18,091 nucleotides of DNA from Rhynchonema sp. JSB1_4 (lineage: Eukaryota; Nematoda; Chromadorea; Monhysterida; Xyalidae): assembly GCA_030248065.1 (NCBI GenBank), contig JASAMV010000012.1:1-18091 (forward strand), given 5' to 3'. Positions 1-7,501 of this stretch are shown in pieces; position 1 is the first letter of the stretch; each line of letters starts with the position of its first letter. The position numbers and the translations under genes are program-made. The notes under the pieces were generated by a model. That model saw only the letters and a program-made list of their open reading frames with translations, had not been told where the DNA came from and ran no database searches.

Positions 1-24
1 TTTGTTTTATCGACCTGTTCGGGC

Positions 25-449
25 CAGGATTGGGCAAAAAACGAAGGGCGTTTTTATTCAAATAAAAACGTTTGAAAAACGTCTCGGTCGTTTCTGGTTT
101 TTTTAAATTTAGAACTTCCTTGGTTTCCCGAGACTTTTTAGAGAATGTACCCTGTTTTTCAAAAATTTTTCGATCAATGCTTGCTTTGCCCAGTTACGCG
201 ACATGAGTTTGACTTTAGGATAGGATGACTTCGGTCTCCGGTCAAATTGGTCTCCTCATGATGTGGGGCCAACACAGGATGTTTCCAGCTCGCAGGAAAA
301 GCGTTGAAACACGTTTGTATTGGCACAGAACACACAGAATTACTTCACTCAACCATATTTTCTTCCCAAGATGCGCGTGTTCTAACCTTTTTCGTGCATG
401 TTTTGGGCATTTAGGCTTTTCAAAACCAACGCGTTTTTGCCCAAACCTG
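25..449. mobile_element. hAT-like non-autonomous element (copy F)
   Basis: The left end reads CAGGATTGGGCAAAAAACG and the reverse complement of the right end reads CAGGTTTGGGCAAAAACG, which gives terminal inverted repeats of about 18 bp with one substitution and one indel. The flanking 8-mers are GTTCGGGC (17-24) and GTTCAGGC (450-457), identical except for one transition. CAGG-type ends with an 8-bp duplication are the hallmark of hAT transposons. The interior is AT-rich and has no transposase reading frame. The element ends 114 bp upstream of the first gene's start codon, so it may overlap that gene's promoter. Confidence 0.65.
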
Positions 450-563
450 GTTCAGGCTCGGAACTAAAACAACAAAATTACCCACTCTTTTTACAGATTG
501 CCATACCTTTGTTCACCTAGTGTACCTGAATTAATCCGACTCCGTCCGCATATTTCCGCACAA

Positions 564-1600
564 ATGGCCAGATTACTTCAAACCGTCTCAGCGATCCTTG
601 TCGTCTGTTTGGCGATCACACTTAGCGTTTCAGGTTGGTTCCGTTTATTATAAGCATATGAGTTTTCTACACCCATGTGACACTAAATGTGGAAAATCAG
701 CCTTTTCCAAGTTAATAATTTTGCCAAATGTGACACAGACACCCCGAGGGCTGTAGCGGAACTGCATTCACTTAAACTCGCATAAGCCTATTCAAGCCAT
801 CAACTCGTGTTTTTAGGCAAAACTATGGCCAAAATCCAATCTCAAAAGTTATTATTCAAAAGATTCATAAACACTATGAAACACTAGAAACATGCAGGCA
901 CTACCACTGGCGACTTTATGATTTAGACCATTTTAATTGCCATTTACAATACTTGGAAGAAACAATAAAATAAACTAAGCCAATCCCTTCAAATTTCAGC
1001 CATGCCAATGTCATCAGACGAACGTGCAATGAACGAAACAGATTCGATTACCGATCATCCAATTAACGGGACTTTGGTCGACGAGGTTGACATGAGACAA
1101 AAGATCGAAGAGCAAGCTCCTGCTGAAGGTAATATCATGCGCAACGTCCATTTTCATTATAATGACCATTTGTCATGATGATGACCATTTGTCTGGCATT
1201 ATATGATGTACCCCCCTGGCCATAATGTCAAAGAACTAAACAACCGATCTGCAAAATTTGTGCAATTACAGCCCCATCGAAGTCATCATCAGAAGAAAAA
1301 GCCCCAGAAGAAGCAGCCCCAGCGGAGAAATCCCCTGAAGAAGCAGCGGCCCCCGCAAAGTCATCGTCGGAAGAAGCGGCACCAGAAGCGCAAGCCCCAG
1401 CGGAGAAATCCGAGAAATCCAGTGACAAAACATCCAGTGAATCTAGCAGTGAAGAAAAGGAAGAAGCAGCCAAACCCGCAGATGAGCCAGTCGAAGCGCC
1501 CGAGTCTGCGGCGACAAATGGAAACGGTACAGACACCGATGGCGAGATCAAACCAGCTCTCAAGCCCGACCCGGTTGTGTTGGCTCTGCTCAAAGTTTGA
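564..1600 (+). CDS. Secreted acidic Ala/Glu/Ser/Pro-rich protein, function unknown (3 exons)
   Basis: The exons are 564-633, 1000-1128 and 1272-1600; both introns are GT-AG in phase 1, and the joined frame encodes 175 residues. Residues 1-23 start MARLLQ and continue as a hydrophobic stretch ending in SVS, which looks like a signal peptide; exon 1 ends almost exactly at its likely cleavage site. The mature part starts with a Ser/Asp/Glu-rich stretch holding N-glycosylation sequons at N35 and N46, with a third at N151. Residues 70-95 and 96-117 are an imperfect duplication built on KSSSEE, APEEA and APAEKS. Exon 3 is low complexity and acidic, with Ser clusters next to Glu (SSSEE three times) that fit secretory-pathway or CK2-type kinase sites; that is inference. 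I do not recognise a family. It could be an extracellular matrix, cuticle or mucus component. Low-complexity sequence makes homology weak evidence here; the support is the signal peptide and three exons joined in frame. Confidence 0.72.
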
Positions 1601-2045
1601 AAACCGCTCCTCACGGAAGCCTTATCATGACTATGTGTAAATATGGTGGTGTGGTGTCTACTTTCATTTTTTTCGATAAAATGGGCTGGCCAAAATTTGG
1701 CAATGATAATGCAGTGCTATTGTTGTTGGCCGCTTTCTGGCAGCCATTCTATTTCCCGGTTCTTACTTATCCTTGTTATCATTCCGATAATTTTTGTCGT
1801 TTTAAATTCAACGCCGCTGTTTCTGAAAGCAGCTTTTTCATTGTATTTTTGCCCGGTTGCTGCACAAGTTTTTTCCTTTTTTTGCATGTTGTTTCAATTT
1901 GTACACGTTTTCAGAGAAGACAAAAACAATGCAAACATGTTTCCAATTGTAGTTAGTCAGTTTCAGTAGACAGTAGTAGACCAGATCAGATTTTAGTATT
2001 TGACTGCTTGTCCGCTTATTTATTGGACATGTTTATCTCAATAAA
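1601..2045 (+). other. 3' UTR of the secreted acidic protein gene
   Basis: This T-rich stretch after the stop codon at 1598-1600 contains no convincing exon. It ends with AATAAA at 2040-2045, the first canonical polyadenylation hexamer on this strand after the stop. The implied 3' UTR is about 450-470 nt. Confidence 0.5.
2040..2045 (+). promoter_or_regulatory. Polyadenylation signal AATAAA
   Basis: An exact AATAAA lies about 440 nt downstream of the stop of the 564-1600 gene and is followed within 30 nt by a T-containing stretch. Confidence 0.45.
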
Positions 2046-2678
2046 ATGACGTGTTATATACGACACTTCTTTGATGATCGAAAACCACCGGCCAGCATGC
2101 ACTTTGCTAGCGACATGCTGTTTCGGGGTTGATGGGGCTCTGGGGATCTCGCTACTTGTCTGTCTTCGACCAGTGTAAAAGTTCCTCACTGCTCAGAAGG
2201 GAACAACTTTCACGGTAGTCGAAATACCAAAAGAAAACAACGAAATCGCAAGATATGAGCAAACGCATTTTGCACCTTGAACACACCCTGCCAGTCCCGT
2301 CCAAAGTACCGATCCAATGCCTGTAAACATTACTGCATGACCATAATTTGATGAGTCCAGCTCACCTGAACAAGTTAGCCTAATCCTGCGCTTTTATCCA
2401 AACCGCCAGGACCAATCAGGGACTTTTGCTTCGTTATCTCGCCTCCAAACAAGTCAATGAAGGTAAACACTCGAAGAACTGACACAAATGCTTGCATTGC
2501 ACTGAAAATTGCGGAAAGTATGAAGCGAAGCTGGGTAAATCGAGTTCCCGCCCGAGCTCTGCGCCAGCATCCCGTCAATGTGCGGCTCGACTTTTCTCCG
2601 TTGATGTTTCACATTTCAGTGTCACCGGTGACGTTTCAGCTTATCTTAAGACTGCTAACATGTATTACACAGGGTGAT
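2046..2678. other. Intergenic, no supported gene
   Basis: I see only short unsupported reading frames here and no splice-compatible exon chain. An imperfect inverted pair at 2166-2222 is too weak to call an element. Confidence 0.4.
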
Positions 2679-2890
2679 ATTTTCGAAACGGTGTAAAGGT
2701 CAGTTGGGTGTAAAGGTAGGTGGAAAGCTCGGTCGACAGCTCAGTGTGATAGACCTCGGTGTAAACTTGAAACATTCCACGTTAATAACAGGCAATGTTT
2801 CACGTTTACACCGAGCTACGCCGACCGAGCTTTCGACCAAACTTTACGCCGACCTTTACACCCAATTGACCTTTACACCGTTTCGAAAAT
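2679..2890. repeat. Fold-back (long inverted repeat) element
   Basis: ATTTTCGAAACGGTGTAAAG at 2679 is matched by its inverse ending at 2890. The arms stay complementary for about 95 bp, with one 15-18 bp insertion in the right arm, around a loop at about 2776-2794. The motif GTGTAAA recurs several times in each arm. No target duplication is clear at either side, so the superfamily is unassigned. A transcript would form a strong hairpin. Confidence 0.7.
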
Positions 2891-3349
2891 TCTAGCCAGC
2901 GTCAGCAGATAAAATAACGCACAGTGACGGGTCCCTAGTCATCATGTGAGTGCAGTCTGCATTGCATATTTGGAAAAACGGTCTGATTCCAATTGGATGC
3001 AACAGTAAATAGCAGTTCGTCACCAGTGTTTCACGTCAGTGATTATCTCGAGTTTGTAGTGTCTGTGATGTTTCATTTCGTCAAGGCTGGAGTCGAAGCC
3101 TGAGCCTAAACAAAGCCTGATTCTGAAAATAAGCCTAAACCTACAAGTTCCATTCAGGCGGCGCCCGTGTGGTGTTTCCCAAAAACTGGCCGTCCAGTTT
3201 TGCTTTGCAGGCAAACTGCACCATCCTATTGGGACAAGACGGTACCATTTTGCCGATCAGAATGGAAATCCAACTATAGATACGCAAGTTTCGCGTCAGG
3301 AAAAAAGAAAAGCGAAAAAAGAAAAGGTTGGTTGGTTTGGTTTGGTTTA

Positions 3350-3460
3350 CCGTAAAACCTAAAATACAAGGGGGCTGTATTTCTTCACTGACCCCTTTTA
3401 GGGGGGCTGTATTTTTGGGGGGCTCTATTTTTGGGCGGGGCTCTATTTTAGGGAATACGG
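3350..3460. mobile_element. 111-bp TA-flanked miniature inverted-repeat element
   Basis: The left end CCGTAAAACCTAAAATA and the inverse of the right end, CCGTATTCCCTAAAATA, match at 14 of 17 positions, and TA dinucleotides flank both sides (3348-3349, 3461-3462). The interior is built of G-run plus CTGTATT or CTCTATT motifs. A TA duplication with CCGTA ends fits the Tc1/mariner type of insertion. There is no coding capacity. Confidence 0.55.
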
Positions 3461-3462
3461 TA

Positions 3463-3598
3463 ATTGAACCCCACCGAAATGGCTCGAAATCAAAAATAGA
3501 ACCCCCATTAATAGAACCCCACCCCAACCTTCACCGCACCACAGATTTGTGATATGGTAAGGCTGTGTTGTTGTGTCAAACGTTGTTTAAGCTTGCGT
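3463..3598. repeat. Left arm of a distant inverted repeat (partner 4767-4925)
   Basis: The reverse complement of this stretch reappears at 4767-4925 with high identity, beginning with ACGCAAGCTTAAACAACGTT. The right arm carries an extra insertion of G-run plus TCAATTAAT units. The arms are about 1.17 kb apart and could be the long terminal repeats of one larger fold-back element or two opposed copies of one element end. Confidence 0.7.
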
Positions 3599-3826
3599 TT
3601 CAGCTACAGCTACCGTATTCCCTAAAATAGAGCCTCCCAAACAGTGCTGTGGCTACTTTTGCGGGGCGGGTACCGTATTGTCGGAAATAGACCCCCCGGG
3701 CAGTGTAGTGGCTGGGGGGGGGGATGGGGGGGGGGGGGATCCCCCCTAAGGAGTAGGTACCTTGCAACCACCCCTTGGGGGGGAAGGGTAGGTACCTTGC
3801 AACCACCCCGGAGGGTACCTTGCAAC

Positions 3827-4246
3827 CAGTGGTGTAGCTACCCAGGCGGGGCGGCAACCTACTGTACCACCCAAAATGCGGGGCGGCAACCTACCTACTG
3901 TACCAGCCGAGCTAGGGGGGGGTCGTACCACTTGGGGGGGGGCACATCTGGAAACCGAAATTTTTTATGTCTAAATACTGAAGAAAATGAGGGCTAAAAC
4001 ACTAATTTCGCGCGCAGCGCGCGATTTTTCGCCTATTTGCAGACAAATATGCTAATTTTATGCAATTTTAAGCCAAAAATGAATGTTTTGGGTGAAAAGT
4101 TAGGTGGGGCGGCAACCTACCTACTGTACCAGGGGAGGGGCGGCAACCTACCTACTGTACCAGGCGAGGGGCGGCAACCTACCTACTGTACCTAGGGGGG
4201 GGGGGGGGGGGCCCCCCCCCCCCCCCCCCCCCCTGCTACACCATTG
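3827..4246. mobile_element. hAT-like non-autonomous element (copy A), 420 bp
   Basis: The left end is CAGTGGTGTAGC and the inverse of the right end is CAATGGTGTAGC (11 of 12). The 8-mer CTTGCAAC flanks both sides exactly (3819-3826 and 4247-4254). This end sequence closely resembles the CAGTGGCGTAGC type of hAT terminus. A repeat with core GGCGGCAACCTACCTACTG is present as four identical 25-bp copies (starts 3880, 4106, 4137, 4168) and one copy lacking 4 bp (3848), all in the same orientation. The core contains TCGCGCGC-A-GCGCGCGA at 4008-4024. There is no coding capacity. It lies inside copy D, so it is the younger insertion. Confidence 0.88.
4195..4233. repeat. Homopolymer palindrome G17-C22
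   Basis: Seventeen G (4195-4211) are followed directly by twenty-two C (4212-4233), next to the right terminus of hAT copy A. The tract is fully self-complementary, and its true length is uncertain because such runs are prone to slippage and sequencing error. Confidence 0.9.
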
Positions 4247-4766
4247 CTTGCAACCATCAATTTATGGTTTTTATAGGCAAAAATGGGTGTTTTTCGACCT
4301 CAAAACCCCAAAAATCGCGCGCTCCGCGCGCAAACCTCCATATAATAGGTATTTTAGGCAAATTTTCGGCCAAAATGCAAAAAAGTACCAATTTTTCGGC
4401 CAAATTTACAGTATAATGCATGCAAAAAACACCCTTTTTTCGCACCTCAGGACCAGGAGGGGTACCTTGCAACCTCCCGGAGGCTGGGTAGGGGGGTACC
4501 TTGCAACCATCTGGATCCATCCCCCCCAAGGGTACCTTGCAACCATCTGCCTGCCACTACACTGCCCGGGGGGTCTATTTTTTCACTGGGGTCATTTTGG
4601 GGGGTTCAATTTATGGGGGGGTCAATTATTGGGGGGGTTATATTTTTCATTTGGCCCCCCCGACGAAAAAGATCATTGTTAATAATGCCCATAAAAATGG
4701 CTTGTTTTCGGTATTTTCTAACTTCAACAGCGGCAATTATGCTTAAGAAGCTGTATTCTGTTGTGT

Positions 4767-4925
4767 ACGCAAGCTTAAACAACGTTTGACACAACAACAC
4801 AGCCCTACCATACCACTAATCTGTGGTGCGGTGAAGGTTGGGGTGGGGTTCTATTAATGGGGGGTGGGGTCAATTAATGGGGGGTTCTATTTTTGATTTC
4901 GAGCCATTTAGGGGGGTTCAATTAA
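4767..4925. repeat. Right arm of the distant inverted repeat (partner 3463-3598)
   Basis: This is the inverse of 3463-3598. It begins at ACGCAAGCTT, passes the shared block TTTTTGATTTCGAGCCATTT and leads into the right terminus of the TA element ending at 4969. It contains two extra G-run plus TCAATTAATG units absent from the left arm. Confidence 0.7.
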
Positions 4926-4980
4926 TGGGGGGGTCAATTAATGGGGGGGTTCTATTTCCGACAATACGGTAGGGTACATA

Positions 4981-5363
4981 CCGTAAAACCTAAATAGAAG
5001 GGGGGGCTCTATTAATTCACTGACCCCATTTGGGGGGGGGCTCTATTCCGGCGGGCCTCTATTAATTCACTGACCCGAACCTGAAAAATTGTTCCCAGAA
5101 ATACCCCTAAAAACCCATAAAAGGGGGCTTGAAAGTATGTTTTTTCGCTTGTAATCGCATTTATTCGTGTCTATTCGTCGATAAGAGGCTTATTATGTGC
5201 TCTGAACGAACAACAAACGTGCATAAATTAAATGTACCTGTGCACCACTATCAACAAGCCTTAATACACTACTGTATAGGGGATGTTACTTAGGGGGGCT
5301 CTATTAATTCACTTTTTGGGGTGGGCTGTATTGCGGGGGGGGGCTGTATTTAGGCTTTTACGG
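4981..5363. mobile_element. 383-bp TA-flanked miniature element with CCGTAAAA ends
   Basis: The left end CCGTAAAACCTAAATA and the inverse of the right end, CCGTAAAAGCCTAAATA, match apart from one extra base. TA flanks both sides (4979-4980, 5364-5365). Near each end lie repeated units of a G-run followed by CTCTATTAATTCACTG or CTGTATT. It belongs with the 3350-3460 element by its ends and subterminal motifs. There is no coding capacity. Confidence 0.68.
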
Positions 5364-5406
5364 TAGGTGGAAAAATCCGGGACGGAGGGGGTAGTGTACC
5401 TGGAAT

Positions 5407-5874
5407 CAGTGTAGTACTTGGCCAGGGTGTTGACGATAGATAGATTGGGACCCGAAATGTGTTGACGATAGATAGATGACCCAAGTCCGAAATCTGGGGG
5501 GGTCGACCCAAACTTGTTGACGATAGATAGATGGTGGGGGGGGGGTCGCCAAAAATCAAGGTATAGTATAGTGTACTAAGTAGGTAATAATGTGTAAATA
5601 TTAATGAAAATGTACTTAGATGTACTAAATCCGCGCGTAGCGCGCAATTTTTTGCCTATTTGGGACAAAAAATACCGATTTTGAGCCATTTTGAGGCAAA
5701 AATACCCATTTTGGGGTCGAAATGTGTTGACGATAGATAGATTGTTCCCAGAATTTGTTGACGATAGATAGATTTGCCCATAAGTGTTGACGATAGATAG
5801 ATGAAATCAAAAAGTGTTGACGATAGATAGATGAATTTGGGGGGGGACCCCCCACCCCCCCAAGTACTACCCTG
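5407..5874. mobile_element. hAT-like non-autonomous element (copy B), 468 bp
   Basis: The left end is CAGTGTAGTACTTGG and the inverse of the right end is CAGGGTAGTACTTGG (14 of 15). The 8-mer CCTGGAAT flanks both sides exactly (5399-5406 and 5875-5882). Inside are seven copies of a 17-mer containing GACGATAGATAGAT, three left and four right of a core with the hairpin CGCGC-GTA-GCGCG at 5632-5644. The core then reads ATTTTTTGCCTATTTG, very close to copy A (ATTTTTCGCCTATTTG). No transposase frame is present. Confidence 0.88.
5429..5832 (+). repeat. Seven copies of GTTGACGATAGATAGAT with variable spacers
   Basis: Exact 17-mers start at 5429, 5461, 5516, 5726, 5757, 5786 and 5816. Within the last four the period is 29-31 bp, and the 12-14 bp between copies differ in sequence. 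All copies have the same orientation on either side of the element core. They probably act as subterminal sites of hAT copy B; this is inferred from position only. Confidence 0.9.
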
Positions 5875-5937
5875 CCTGGAATCTTTGGGGGGGGGAATCC
5901 GGTTTGGGGGGGAGGGGGGAAGAATTTTCGGGGCGGG

Positions 5938-6277
5938 CAGCGTACAATTAGGCCTGGGGAACATTTTGGCATGTTTTGGCAAATTTTGGCCTAAAATAGG
6001 CATGTTTAGGCATAAAATGAGTGATTTTTAGGTCAGTGTCGTCAAAAATCGCCAAAATACCCTTTTTATTGAGATTTTTTCCAAAACGGGGCAAAAATGA
6101 GCCAAATTTTCGACCTCGAAAAATGACTTTTCTCCAAATTTGGGTCCTCCCCCCTTCCCCCCAGGTGGGTACGTCTGTTCCCCCTCCGAAAAAAGGGGGT
6201 ACCGCTTGTTCCGGACTGTCCCCCCTCCGAAAAAAGGGGGTACCGCCTGTTCCCCTTCCGGACCAGGAAGTACACTG
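5938..6277. mobile_element. Possible hAT-like element (copy E), boundaries uncertain
   Basis: The left CAGCGTAC and the inverse of the right end, CAGTGTAC, match 7 of 8, but the flanking 8-mers (GGGGCGGG and CACACAAC) differ, so no target duplication supports the boundaries. The right arm carries a repeat ending in TGTTCC: GGTACGTCTGTTCC at 6167, GGTACCGCTTGTTCC at 6198 and GGTACCGCCTGTTCC at 6239. The core has repeated TTTTGGC and AAAATAGGC words like the other copies. It may be a decayed or half-deleted family member. Confidence 0.3.
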
Positions 6278-6464
6278 CACACAACGGTCTAACAATAACC
6301 AGGCTGCCCTGCTCACCTGAAAGTATCTCACTCGGTCCCCAAGCAAAGTTGATTGATGATAAACTGAAAAAGACCGTTTTGTACTTGAGTCAGCATCATC
6401 GTAAATAATCACTCATTACTGAACCGACATTCGACATAAACCACAATTTATATTGTCAACGAAA

Positions 6465-7445
6465 ATGGCTGAGGAGGATCCTGTTGCTGATTTTCTGAAA
6501 CGAGAACAGGACGATCTCGCTGGAATCGACGAAGATGGCATGTTCTCTTGCTTCCTGGACAATTTGTTATTCTTTTATCCCAAAATGAAATCGGTTTTCC
6601 TTGCGTTCAGTTGCGGCCGCGCACAACACTTCGGTCGAGGATCCGGCCTCGCTCGCTGTCAGCGAACCGCCGGCCACGATGTACATGGAGACACAGCCGA
6701 TCAGACCCGTCGAGGAACCCGCCAAGATCAGGAAATGGCGCGATGAACAGAAAGTGCGACTGCAGAAGAAAGGTATGGTTTTTTGTGTGACTGCTGTGTT
6801 GTTGTGTTTCTGCCTTTTTTTATTCTTCTCTGTTGGAGATTGAGTGCTCTCATTACCTTTGCAAATGTACGTTAAATAGGTTCCAGTCAGAGCTTTGATT
6901 TCAAAACCTGTTCAGCAATAAATTTTGTCCTGTTCATTTTCAGACGCAGAAGAATCAAAGAAAATCCAGGAATGGAAGACTCAGGCGAAGAAGGACTTGG
7001 ACGATTGGTATAAGGCCCGGGCTGAACAGCTGGAAAACACCAAGAAAAACAATCGGTGGGCGTTAATCACTTGCATCAACATAAACATGAATTTTGATAA
7101 GTATTTATAAATAATTATCTTTCAAAACTCAACGGCACCACCCAGCCATAAAAGTTTTGTAGTTTTGTTACAAATTGGATTGCGGTTTCTCACGACTAAA
7201 TGTCGATGAAAACGTAACATAAAATGCAAAATTAATGTCAAAAAATGGTAACAATAGAAACAAATTGCAGCGTGGCCGAGAAGGAGTTCATATCGGAGCG
7301 TGACCAGGAGTTGCCGGGCAAAGACTGGGAACGCATTGCCAAATTGTGCGATTTCAATCAGAAGGGATCCAAGAACACCAAGGACGTTGCCCGATTCCGA
7401 TCGTTGTTGTTGCAGATGAAATCAGGCGGAGATGAGAAGAAATGA
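6465..7445 (+). CDS. Clathrin light chain (4 exons)
   Basis: The exons are 6465-6537, 6611-6772, 6944-7055 and 7271-7445, encoding 173 residues. The light chain binds the hub and legs of clathrin heavy chain and regulates coat assembly on endocytic and Golgi vesicles. Residues 3-5 are the acidic EED that in other animals binds Hip1/Hip1R, followed by DPVADFLKREQDDLAGI, the conserved light-chain N-terminus. A Pro/Glu-rich linker leads into IRKWRDEQ (64-71) and a charged helical region with tryptophans at 67, 89 and 100 (the heavy-chain-binding part), then the conserved C-terminal block KDWERIAKLCDF (133-144). The protein is shorter than human CLTA/CLTB (about 210-250), mostly in the linker. 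Intron 1 must start with GC rather than GT to keep the frame; introns 2 and 3 are GT-AG. The ATG at 6465 is chosen because the family N-terminus begins there. Confidence 0.92.
6538..6610 (+). other. Apparent GC-AG intron 1 of the clathrin light chain gene
   Basis: Exon 1 ends GAAGATG and the intron begins GCATGT; the acceptor is TTGCGTTCAG. The phase-1 join gives DED-VAAAH. The nearest GT (6542) gives the wrong phase for the only acceptor that keeps the frame. GC-AG introns are a known minor class. Confidence 0.6.
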
Positions 7446-7495
7446 ATAGGTAGGAATTCAACATTGAACAAAATTTTTTTTGGAACTTGGAAGTG

Positions 7496-7501
7496 AATAA
7501 A
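7496..7501 (+). promoter_or_regulatory. Polyadenylation signal AATAAA of the clathrin light chain gene
   Basis: AATAAA lies 51 nt after the TGA stop at 7443-7445 and implies a very short 3' UTR. Confidence 0.6.

Larger units (their letters stand above)
3756..4544 (+). repeat. Direct repeat GGTACCTTGCAACC, six copies
   Basis: Copies start at 3756, 3791, 3814, 4461, 4495 and 4531, all on the plus strand, spaced 23-36 bp within each arm of hAT copy D. They may be subterminal transposase-binding sites; in hAT elements such sites are short and repeated, so the role is inferred from position. Confidence 0.75.
3701..4564. mobile_element. hAT-like non-autonomous element (copy D), interrupted by copy A
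   Basis: Terminal inverted repeats CAGTGTAGTGGC and GCCACTACACTG are perfect over 12 bp. The flanks are CCCCCGGG (left) and CCCGGGGG (right), 6 of 8 matching; because they lie in a palindromic C/G run, the target duplication is ambiguous. GGTACCTTGCAACC occurs six times in one orientation: 3756, 3791 and 3814 in the left arm and 4461, 4495 and 4531 in the right. The core holds the hairpin GCGCGC-TCC-GCGCGC at 4317-4331. The third repeat copy is the insertion site of copy A. Without copy A and its duplicated 8-mer the element is about 436 bp. Confidence 0.62.
3673..4969. mobile_element. TA-flanked composite element with CCGTATTGTCGG ends
   Basis: CCGTATTGTCGGAAATAGA at the left is matched exactly by its inverse, TCTATTTCCGACAATACGG, at the right, and both are flanked by TA (3671-3672 and 4970-4971). 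Of the 1,297 bp, about 860 belong to later hAT insertions (3701-4564, itself split by 3827-4246). The remainder is G-run plus CTATT or CAATTAAT repeats and the inverted arm 4767-4925. Another left-type end, CCGTATTCCCTAAAATAGAG, starts at 3613. No transposase frame is visible. Confidence 0.55.

Noticed and set aside
1228..1614. A 128-residue Ser/Ala/Asp-rich frame on the minus strand
   Set aside because: It is the antisense of exon 3 of the secreted acidic protein. The codon composition of that exon leaves the opposite frame open by chance.
2166..2222. Imperfect inverted pair around CAGTGTAAAAGTTCC
   Set aside because: Several mismatches and gaps, no flanking duplication; too weak to separate from chance.
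2670..2899. Reading the 2679-2890 fold-back as a hAT element with CAGGGTGAT and GCTAGCCAG-like ends
   Set aside because: The extended ends match only 17 of 22 and the flanking 8-mers (GTATTACA, CGTCAGCA) differ.
4104..4682. A 192-residue plus-strand reading frame and several others between 3600 and 6400
   Set aside because: They run through transposon termini, homopolymers and direct repeats. The translated text is low-complexity Gly/Pro and repeat-derived, and no known domain or splice context supports a gene.
5429..5832. A CRISPR array
   Set aside because: The repeat is only 17 bp with 12-14 bp spacers, the host is eukaryotic, there are no cas genes, and the array lies inside defined hAT ends.
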